A stretch of 55,370 bases of DNA from Sterolibacterium sp. (GTDB lineage: Bacteria; Pseudomonadota; Gammaproteobacteria; Burkholderiales; Rhodocyclaceae): positions 1 through 55,370 of the forward strand of contig JAHRWT010000088.1 in the NCBI GenBank assembly GCA_019105045.1. The letters run 5' to 3'. The notes under the pieces were generated by a model. That model saw only the letters and a program-made list of their open reading frames with translations. It was not told the DNA's origin and searched no databases. How positions within the stretch are numbered: the first letter of the stretch is position 1; every line of letters starts with the position of its first letter. Of this stretch, positions 49,203 to 55,370 are shown piece by piece. The position numbers and the translations under genes were made by a program.

Positions 49203-49859
49203 ATGTTGTGTCCATCTTGTCAGGCGGAGAATCCCGAACATGCTCGGCGCTGCAATCAATGCGGGGCAGAATTGGCTGTCGCTGGTGTGGTCATTCCCGC
49301 AGGCCATGCGGCAGGGGCTGGTTTTGCTGGCCAGTTTGCCATGGCCTTGCATCACTGGAAGAACAATCTTGGCGGCTTGGCGGTACTGACGCTGGTGTTC
49401 ATGCTGGTCAGCTGGATTCCGTTCGCCAATATCGGTTTCATCGCTGGCTATCTGCGTTCCATTCTCAAAGTGACGCGGGGCGAGGGGCAGCCGCAGATCG
49501 GGGATTTGTTCAATGCCTGGGATTGTTTTGGCAACCTGCTGGTCTATGTCGTGTTGATCATTATCGCTTCGGCAATGCTCAATCTGGTGCCGTTGCTGGG
49601 CGCATTGGCTTCGACGGCCCTGGCCTTCCTGGCTTTTCCCGGCATTTATCTGATCGTTGATCGCAATGTCAATTTCACCGATGCTTTCAAGTGGGGGCTG
49701 GCCAGCATCCAGGCCAATCCGGGCGATTGGCTGCTGACTTATCTGGTGGCTGCGGTGATCAGTGGCTTAGGGGCCTTGCTACTGTTCATTGGTGTGATTC
49801 TGACCATGCCACTGGGTTCATTGATCTATGGCCAGCAATACGAAGCCAGCAAGCCGTGA
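49203..49859 (+). CDS. Zinc-ribbon integral membrane protein of unknown function
   Basis: A 218-aa protein. The first 21 residues form a zinc ribbon with Cys3, Cys6, Cys17 and Cys20. Four or five hydrophobic segments follow (about 55-72, 75-88, 112-135, 137-155 and 178-205). AAGGAG five bases before the ATG supports the start. I do not recognise the membrane domain beyond a general resemblance to DUF975-type proteins. It is a single gene ending at a strong bidirectional terminator. Confidence 0.8.
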   Translation: MLCPSCQAENPEHARRCNQCGAELAVAGVVIPAGHAAGAGFAGQFAMALHHWKNNLGGLAVLTLVFMLVSWIPFANIGFIAGYLRSILKVTRGEGQPQIGDLFNAWDCFGNLLVYVVLIIIASAMLNLVPLLGALASTALAFLAFPGIYLIVDRNVNFTDAFKWGLASIQANPGDWLLTYLVAAVISGLGALLLFIGVILTMPLGSLIYGQQYEASKP

Positions 49860-49963
49860 CATTCTGGATGCTGAATCCGGATGGTTTGGACGATAGACGA
49901 TCCGAGCGGTCTGACACGAAAAGGGCCGGCATTGCAGCGCCACTTTCTTGATGATTTCATAGA

Positions 49964-49992
49964 AAAAAACGGGGGTCTAGCCCCCGTTTTTT
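49964..49992. terminator. Bidirectional intrinsic terminator
   Basis: AAAAAACGGGGG and CCCCCGTTTTTT pair perfectly around a 5-base loop. The A and T tracts make it work on either strand, between the convergent zinc-ribbon gene (+) and the winged-helix gene (-). Confidence 0.95.
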
Positions 49993-50038
49993 CTGGAAAG
50001 ACGGCAGATGTGAAACATGAATGCCGTGAGTGCTTGTG

Positions 50039-50281
50039 TCAGGTCGGTTTGCGCCCCGGCGAGACGGGCGGGATGTAGCCCGAAACGCGGCATTGGATTT
50101 CTTCGATCGGTTTGCCGTCCTGGTAGCGGGTGACGCTGCAGCAGGAAATCTGGCCGCTGGCCGACAGATCGGACAGGGAGCTGCGCACTCTGGCCAGTTT
50201 CAGGCCCAAGGCGGTGGCAATTTCTGCATCGCGAACCTGGCCGTGTTTCTTGATATGTTCGAAAATGGGTGCCGTATTCAT
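50039..50281 (-). CDS. Small winged helix-turn-helix protein
   Basis: An 80-aa protein with a helix-turn-helix region (IFEHIKKHGQVRDAEIATALGLKLARVRSSLSDL, shown here as positions 6-39) and a short beta wing (about 43-68). It probably binds DNA as a local regulator. It has three cysteines: a Cys-Cys pair in the wing and one near residue 64. AAAGG lies upstream of the ATG. It stands alone before a terminator, with 374 bases to the next gene, so no target can be proposed. Confidence 0.7.
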   Translation of the reverse strand: MNTAPIFEHIKKHGQVRDAEIATALGLKLARVRSSLSDLSASGQISCCSVTRYQDGKPIEEIQCRVSGYIPPVSPGRKPT

Positions 50282-50655
50282 GGTTGCTACCTTTCAGTTT
50301 AGAGGCCATGAGTCACCGGAGTGAAAGTGACTACGGCCAGCAATCACATTTGCTGTGGTGGAAGCCGGAGAATCTTGTGCGATCCCGGATGAGCCGGCAG
50401 TGGCTGCCGTGCCGGATCAACAGGGCATGTCTGGTCGTGTTCCGAAAACCTGCCGGTGTGGCGGGTGGGCAATGGTTATCGGTGGTTATCGGACACTCCC
50501 CTACGACATGGCAGTGGAGAAAAAGTTTTATATCTCAAGCAGCCAGCTGGGGACGGGTGGCTGGATTTCAAGGACGACAATATCTCTGAAACAACAAGCC
50601 CGACGCGCGGTCAGGCTGTCGGGCTGGTCAGTAAGTGGATACTTGCATGCGGGAG
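50282..50655. other. Spacer between the DUF1015 and winged-helix genes
   Basis: No gene is supported in these 374 bases; the short open frames do not start with ribosome binding sites and resemble nothing I know. At 50597-50625 there is a perfect 8-bp inverted repeat, AGCCCGAC and GTCGGGCT, with a 13-base loop and a T-rich stretch on its minus-strand side. This could be a weak terminator for the DUF1015 gene, which ends 30 bases earlier. Confidence 0.5.
50597..50625 (-). terminator. Possible weak terminator after the DUF1015 gene
   Basis: An 8-bp perfect stem with a 13-base loop is followed, on the minus strand, by TTGTTGTTTC rather than a pure T run. It is positioned about 30 bases after the DUF1015 stop. 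Confidence 0.45.
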
Positions 50656-51882
50656 CTATTCTAGCATATGTGAAACCAGTCCGTCAGCCAGCTTGGGTTC
50701 GAACCAGGTGGATTTGGGGGGCATCACTTCGCCGGCATCGGCAACAGCCATCAGATCGGTCATTTGTGTGGGGTAAAGCGCGAAGGCGACGGCCATTTCG
50801 CCGCTATTCACGCGTTTTTCCAGTTCGCCGAGGCCACGGATGCCGCCGACGAAATCAATGCGTTTGTCGCGACGCAAGTCGGCGATACCCAACAGAGGGC
50901 CGAGCAGGTGGTCTGAGAGCAGGCTGACATCCAGGCGGGCAACCGGATCTGTGTTGGGGATCAGCTCAGGGCGGATGCGCAGGCGCAACCAGCAATTTTT
51001 GAGATACATGCCGAATTCGCCGGGGCGGGTGGGGTGTACCTGGGTCGCTTCAGGAGTGACTGTGAATTTTTCGGCAATTTTTGCCAGCAGGGTTTCTTCG
51101 CTCAGGCCGTTGAGATCGGTGACCACCCGGTTGTAGTCCATGATGCGCATCTCATGGTGGGGGAAAATCACGGCAAGGAAATAGGCGGCTTCTGTTTCTG
51201 GTTGAGCCTGGCGTGCGGCGGCCACGCGTGAGGCGGCGGCCGAACGGTGATGACCATCGGCGATGTAGAGCGCGTGCATACCGTCAAAGGTGGCGGAAAT
51301 CTGCGTGATCAGGGCGCTGTCGCGCACCAACCAGATGGTGTGCTGGATACCGTCATCGGCCGTGACATCGGCCACTGGCGTGCCGGCACTGGCCTGGGCC
51401 AGCAGCGCGTCGGCCGTGGTTGAGGACGGGTAGGCGAGCAGTACCGGGCCCGTCTGGCCATTGAGCGCCTCAATTTGGCGAACCCGGTCATCTTCCTTGT
51501 CCGGCCGTGTGAATTCGTGTTTGCGGATGCGGTTGGTGTTGTAGTCAGCCACCGAGGCCGCAGCGACCAGGCCGGTTTGCACGTGATCGCCCATTTTCAG
51601 CCGATAGGCGTAATAGCTATCCTGATCGTCCTGGGCAAGCACGCCGGCAGCCAGCATTCTTTCCAGATTTTCCACGGCCTTGGCGTAGACCTCCGGCGCA
51701 TAGGGGTTCGTGTCGGCAGGCAGGTCGATTTCCGGTTTTGAGATGTGCAGAAAACTCCAGGGCTTGCCGGCGGCCCGCTGGCGCGCTTCTTCTGTGGACA
51801 GTACATCGTAAGGCGGCGCGGCAACGGCCGCAGCATGGGCGCCAGCAGGGCGCAGGCCGGCAAAAGGCTTGATCAGGGGCAT
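50656..51882 (-). CDS. DUF1015 family protein
   Basis: A 408-aa soluble protein that matches the DUF1015 family: the N-terminus LIKPFAGLRP with PPYDVLS near residue 23, RKHEFTRP near 120 and the signature ADGHHRSAAA (208-217). The Gly-His-His-Arg signature resembles the Arg-containing motif of ParB/Srx-fold enzymes, a fold that includes free-serine kinases; this is my inference, not an assignment. The family has no settled function. It is 74 bases downstream of aroG in an mfd-aroG-DUF1015 minus-strand row. Confidence 0.85.
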   Translation of the reverse strand: MPLIKPFAGLRPAGAHAAAVAAPPYDVLSTEEARQRAAGKPWSFLHISKPEIDLPADTNPYAPEVYAKAVENLERMLAAGVLAQDDQDSYYAYRLKMGDHVQTGLVAAASVADYNTNRIRKHEFTRPDKEDDRVRQIEALNGQTGPVLLAYPSSTTADALLAQASAGTPVADVTADDGIQHTIWLVRDSALITQISATFDGMHALYIADGHHRSAAASRVAAARQAQPETEAAYFLAVIFPHHEMRIMDYNRVVTDLNGLSEETLLAKIAEKFTVTPEATQVHPTRPGEFGMYLKNCWLRLRIRPELIPNTDPVARLDVSLLSDHLLGPLLGIADLRRDKRIDFVGGIRGLGELEKRVNSGEMAVAFALYPTQMTDLMAVADAGEVMPPKSTWFEPKLADGLVSHMLE

Positions 51883-51956
51883 GGTGTCTGGGCTCTCGAA
51901 TGAATGGCGAGTTAGCAGTGAAAACAGCAGCGGACTTGCGTGGGTGAATGTCGCGC

Positions 51957-53030
51957 TTATGTGTTTCGCTTGGGCAGCACCGCTTGCAGTGCCTGGTGAA
52001 AATTGCGCAGCGCGGTTTCGGTCGTTGGCCAGTCGATGCAGGCATCGGTGACCGAGCAGCCATATTTGAGTTGCGTATGGTCTGCCGGAATCGGTTGGTT
52101 GCCCGCCTCGATATTGCTTTCGATCATCAGGCCGATGATCGAGCGGTTGCCATGAATGATCTGCTGGGCGCAGTCATTGATGACCAGCGGCTGCATTTCG
52201 GGTTTCTTGTAGCTGTTGGCGTGCGAGCAATCGACCACCAGGTTTTGCGCCAGCTTGGCTTTGGCCAGCGCCTGTTCGGCCAGCGAGATGCTGACGGAAT
52301 CGTAGTTGGGTCGGCCGCCGCCGCCGCGCAGTACGGTATGACCATAGCGGTTGCCACGGGTACGCACGATGGAGGTCTTGCCCTGGGCGTTGATGCCCAG
52401 AAAACTGTGTGGGTTGGCGGCCGAGATGATGGCGTTGATGGCCACATCCAGATCACCATCGGTGGCGTTCTTGAAACCCACCGGAGTCGACAGGCCGGAA
52501 GACATTTCGCGGTGTGTCTGCGATTCGCTGGTGCGCGCGCCGATGGCTGTCCAGCTGATGAGATCTCCCAGGTATTGCGGCGAAATCGGGTCCAGCGCCT
52601 CGGTGGCTGCCGGCAAGCCCAGTTCATTGACTTGCAGTAGGAATTCGCGGGCTTTTTTCATGCCTTCTTCGATGCGGAAGGAATCGTCCATGTAGGGGTC
52701 GTTGATATAGCCTTTCCAGCCGGTGGAGGTGCGCGGTTTTTCGAAATACACCCGCATCACCAGAACCAGCGTTTCGCTGACTTCATCGGCGAGTTTCTTC
52801 AGGCGGCGGGCGTAATCCAGGCCAGCGACGGGGTCGTGGATCGAGCAGGGGCCAACGACCACGAAGATGCGGGGGTCCTGACGGTCAAGTATGCGTTGCA
52901 GGGTTTCGCGGCCCTGCAACACGGTGGTGGCGGCCTGGTCCGTCAGCGGCAGCAGGTTGTGAATCTCCTCGGGTGTGGCCATGCTGGTGAGGGATTCGAT
53001 ATTGAGATTTTCGAGTTTGGCTTGAGTCAT
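51957..53030 (-). CDS. aroG: 3-deoxy-7-phosphoheptulonate (DAHP) synthase, class I
   Basis: This enzyme condenses PEP with erythrose 4-phosphate, the first step of the shikimate pathway. The 357-aa protein is of the AroF/G/H type, with VGPCSIHDP near residue 59, the KPRTSTGWKG loop near 98, RGGGGRPNYD near 235 and DCSHANS near 268. Which feedback inhibitor it responds to cannot be told by eye, so the symbol is by similarity only. It starts 3 bases after the mfd stop, so the two genes are probably coupled. Confidence 0.92.
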   Translation of the reverse strand: MTQAKLENLNIESLTSMATPEEIHNLLPLTDQAATTVLQGRETLQRILDRQDPRIFVVVGPCSIHDPVAGLDYARRLKKLADEVSETLVLVMRVYFEKPRTSTGWKGYINDPYMDDSFRIEEGMKKAREFLLQVNELGLPAATEALDPISPQYLGDLISWTAIGARTSESQTHREMSSGLSTPVGFKNATDGDLDVAINAIISAANPHSFLGINAQGKTSIVRTRGNRYGHTVLRGGGGRPNYDSVSISLAEQALAKAKLAQNLVVDCSHANSYKKPEMQPLVINDCAQQIIHGNRSIIGLMIESNIEAGNQPIPADHTQLKYGCSVTDACIDWPTTETALRNFHQALQAVLPKRNT

Positions 53031-53033
53031 GAT

Positions 53034-55370
53034 TCAGCTTTGCAGTTTTTTCAAAAGTTCCCTGATTGCCAGGACACGTTCGCGCAGCGTGGGAGTTTCA
53101 CGTTTCCAGTTGAGTTTTTCGGGGCCGGCAAATTTCAGATGTCTGTCCTGTTGGATCAGCTCGATGAGACGTACCGGGTCGATGGGTGCCTGGGCGGAAA
53201 ACTGTAATTGTATCGCGTGTGGGCTCGCATCGAGTTTGATGATGCCCAGTGGTTTGGCCTGGATACGCAGACGGTGAGTTTCCAGCAGGGCCTGGGCTTG
53301 CGGTGGCAGTTCGCCGAAGCGGTCGATCAGTTCTTCCTGCAGCGCCTGCAAGTCATCGAGTGTTTCGGCATTGGCCAGGCGCTTGTAGAGTGTCAGGCGT
53401 TCATGTACGTCGGGTGCGTAGGCATCCGGCAGCAGGGTTGGCGCCGACAGATCGATGGTTGATTTGACTTCCAGCGGCTGCGTCAGATCCGGCGTCTTGC
53501 CGGCTTTCAGTGCGGCCACTGCTGCATTCAACATGCTGGTATACAAGGCAAAACCGATTTCGTGAATTTCGCCGCTCTGGTTTTCACCCAGCACTTCGCC
53601 GGCGCCACGGATTTCCAGATCGTGCATGGCGAGGAAAAAACCCGAGCCCAGCTCTTCCATCATCTGGATGGCTTCGAGGCGTTTTTCCGCCAGTTTGCTG
53701 GGTTTGGCGTCCTCGTGCGTCAGCAGATAGGCGTAAGCCTGATGGTGGGAGCGGCCCACCCGGCCGCGCAGCTGATGCAGCTGGGCCAGGCCGAATTTGT
53801 CGGCGCGATTGATGATGATGGTGTTGGCGTGGGGGTTGTCGATGCCGGTCTCGATGATGGTCGAGCAGAGCAGCAGGTTGTGCTTCTGCTGAGTGAATTC
53901 GCGCATCACCCGTTCGAGTTCGCGTTCGGGCAGCTGGCCGTGGCCGACCACGATGCGCGCTTCGGGCAGCAGTTTTTGCAGGCGCTCCTGCATGTTGTGG
54001 ATGGTGTCCACTTCGTTGTGAAGAAAATACACCTGGCCGCCGCGCTTGAATTCGCGCAGGGCGGCTTCTCTGACCAGACCGCTCGACCAGTGTGAAACGA
54101 AGGTCTTGATCGCCAGCCGGCGTTGCGGTGCGGTGGCGATCACCGAGAAATCGCGCAGTCCTTCCAGCGACAATCCCAGCGTGCGCGGAATGGGGGTGGC
54201 GGTGAGTGTCAATACATCGACTTCGGCGCGCAGCGCTTTCAAGGCTTCTTTCTGGCGCACGCCGAAACGGTGTTCTTCATCGATCACCACCAGTCCCAGA
54301 CGGTTGAATTGCACGTCCTTGGAGAGCAAACGATGCGTGCCGACGAGGATGTCGATCTTGCCAGCACTCAGTTCGCGTATCGCCTGCGCCTGTTCCTTTT
54401 CGCTGCGAAAGCGCGACAGCAGGGCGACTTTCACCGGCCAGTCGGCAAAACGGTCGGCGAAGTTCTGGTAATGCTGTTCAGCCAGCAAGGTCGTCGGACA
54501 AAGCACGGCAACCTGTTTACCGTCGGCTACGGCGATGAAAGCGGCGCGCAGGGCGACTTCGGTCTTGCCAAAGCCGACATCGCCGCAGACCAGGCGGTCC
54601 ATGGGCTTGCCGGCGCGCATGTCGGCCACCACCGCATCGATGGCGGCTTGTTGGTCGGGTGTTTCTTCAAAGCCGAAACCTTCGGCAAAGGCGTCCAGAT
54701 CGTGCTGGCTGAAATCGAATTTGTGACCCTGGCGAGCGGCGCGCTGGGCGTAAAGATGCAGCAGTTCGGCGGCGGTGTCGTGCACCTGTGCGGCGGCTTT
54801 TTTCTTGGCTTTTTCCCATTGGCCGCTGCCTAATCGGTGCAACTGCACGGCTTCCGGATCGGCACCGCTGTAGCGGCTGATCAGATGCAGCTGGGCAACC
54901 GGCACATAGAGCGTGTCGCCGCCGGCGTATTCGAGATGGAGGAATTCGCTTTTTTCCTGACCGACGGCAATGTCGAGCAGGGCCAGCCCTTGATAACGGC
55001 CTATGCCGTGTTGCTCATGGACGATGGGGTCGCCGATTTTCAGTTCGGACAGATCACGCAGCCAGCCTTCCAGATTGCTGCGTTTGGCACCGCGTTTGTT
55101 GAGGCTGCGCGGGCGGGCTGTGGCGGCGTAGAGCTCGTTTTCGGTGATGATGGCCAGTCCGGCTTGCGGCAGCAGAAAGCCGCCCGACAGCGGGCCGACG
55201 GTCAGCATGAAGGGTACGCAGCTGTCAAGAAAATCCTGAAAACTGCTGCAGGTTTCAGGGCGGAGCGCATGTTCGGCAAGGTATTCGCTGATGGTTTCAC
55301 GCCGTCCGGGCGATTCGGCAAGGAGCAATGTGCGGCCGGCATGATTCGCCAAGTGGCCGCGCAACAGGGC
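53034..55370 (-). CDS. mfd: Transcription-repair coupling factor Mfd, partial (5' end outside window)
   Basis: Mfd displaces RNA polymerase stalled at DNA damage and recruits UvrA. About 778 C-terminal residues of a protein usually near 1150 aa are visible, and the frame is open to the last base. The TTG at 55364 is not a start: the sequence just inside the edge (LAESPGRRETISE) belongs to the middle of Mfd. In order come the RNA-polymerase interaction domain (GDPIVHEQHGIGRYQG), the RecG-like translocase with Walker A GDVGFGKTE, the box IDEEHRFGVRQ, helicase motifs TATPIPRTL and QLRGRVGRS, and the C-terminal TRCF domain. Confidence 0.96.
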   Translation of the reverse strand, partial: ALLRGHLANHAGRTLLLAESPGRRETISEYLAEHALRPETCSSFQDFLDSCVPFMLTVGPLSGGFLLPQAGLAIITENELYAATARPRSLNKRGAKRSNLEGWLRDLSELKIGDPIVHEQHGIGRYQGLALLDIAVGQEKSEFLHLEYAGGDTLYVPVAQLHLISRYSGADPEAVQLHRLGSGQWEKAKKKAAAQVHDTAAELLHLYAQRAARQGHKFDFSQHDLDAFAEGFGFEETPDQQAAIDAVVADMRAGKPMDRLVCGDVGFGKTEVALRAAFIAVADGKQVAVLCPTTLLAEQHYQNFADRFADWPVKVALLSRFRSEKEQAQAIRELSAGKIDILVGTHRLLSKDVQFNRLGLVVIDEEHRFGVRQKEALKALRAEVDVLTLTATPIPRTLGLSLEGLRDFSVIATAPQRRLAIKTFVSHWSSGLVREAALREFKRGGQVYFLHNEVDTIHNMQERLQKLLPEARIVVGHGQLPERELERVMREFTQQKHNLLLCSTIIETGIDNPHANTIIINRADKFGLAQLHQLRGRVGRSHHQAYAYLLTHEDAKPSKLAEKRLEAIQMMEELGSGFFLAMHDLEIRGAGEVLGENQSGEIHEIGFALYTSMLNAAVAALKAGKTPDLTQPLEVKSTIDLSAPTLLPDAYAPDVHERLTLYKRLANAETLDDLQALQEELIDRFGELPPQAQALLETHRLRIQAKPLGIIKLDASPHAIQLQFSAQAPIDPVRLIELIQQDRHLKFAGPEKLNWKRETPTLRERVLAIRELLKKLQS

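Noticed and set aside
50597-50625. CCCGAC/GTCGGG inverted repeat as a third IscR-type site
   Set aside because: The arms are 13 bases apart instead of 7 and it lies downstream of a gene, so a weak terminator is more likely.
50269-50776. Short overlapping open frames in the 374-base spacer after the DUF1015 gene
   Set aside because: They have no ribosome binding sites and run into antisense DUF1015 sequence; the products match nothing I know.
55259-55364. TTG at 55364 as the start of mfd
   Set aside because: About a third of Mfd is missing beyond the edge, and the frame stays open to the last base.

Overview
This window is a gene-dense stretch of bacterial chromosome, moderately high in G+C, carrying 49 protein-coding genes that I can support. 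The gene families and several gene orders (asd-fimV-truA-trpFBA-accD-folC-SPOR-cvpA-purF-metZ, cysE next to an iscR-led isc operon, orn divergent from an M48 peptidase and rsgA) point to a betaproteobacterium, probably from the Rhodocyclales or Nitrosomonadales side. The exact genus is not established. I see no tRNA or rRNA genes, insertion sequences, prophage genes or CRISPR arrays. The content is overwhelmingly core metabolism and information processing.

Layout. Positions 1-9.0 kb hold the recC-recB-recD helicase-nuclease operon (+), with recC cut by the left edge. At 9.1-12.1 kb are sodB, rsgA and an M48 CAAX-type peptidase (all -). orn (+) and an ArnT-like glycosyltransferase (-) follow at 12.1-14.5 kb, then rpmE, rho and trxA (-) at 14.7-16.9 kb. 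After a 557-bp divergent spacer come fdxA, fadD and ubiX (+) at 17.5-20.2 kb. From 35.9 kb down to 20.3 kb one long minus-strand run reads asd, fimV, an EcfT-like membrane protein, truA, trpF, trpB, trpA, accD, folC, a SPOR protein, cvpA, purF, metZ and a DUF2189 membrane protein. Upstream of it are an entericidin-like lipoprotein, an MFS transporter, aroC and suhB (all -). trmJ, cysE and the iron-sulfur assembly operon iscR-(second desulfurase)-iscS-iscU-iscA-hscB-hscA-fdx-iscX-tatD run on the plus strand from 39.8 to 49.1 kb. A zinc-ribbon membrane protein (+) and a small winged-helix protein (-) meet at a bidirectional terminator. The right end is mfd (cut by the edge), aroG and a DUF1015 protein (-).

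How the parts fit. CysE starts cysteine synthesis, the desulfurases take sulfur from cysteine, IscU/IscA/HscBA/Fdx assemble and deliver clusters, and IscR senses cluster status. A very good IscR type-1-like operator overlaps the iscR promoter and lies partly inside the last codons of cysE. A second match sits exactly on the -10 element of the sodB promoter, suggesting that iron superoxide dismutase belongs to the same circuit. The long minus-strand run mixes tryptophan, fatty-acid, folate, purine and methionine genes with tRNA modification and cell-envelope genes.

I did not find a clearly new biological system. The observations most worth testing are the IscR-like sites at sodB and cysE, the extra cysteine desulfurase, a C-rich candidate Rho-loading site in the rho leader, an in-frame 9-bp repeat array in recD, and a few orphan or uncharacterised proteins (EcfT-like, DUF1015, DUF2189, winged-helix).
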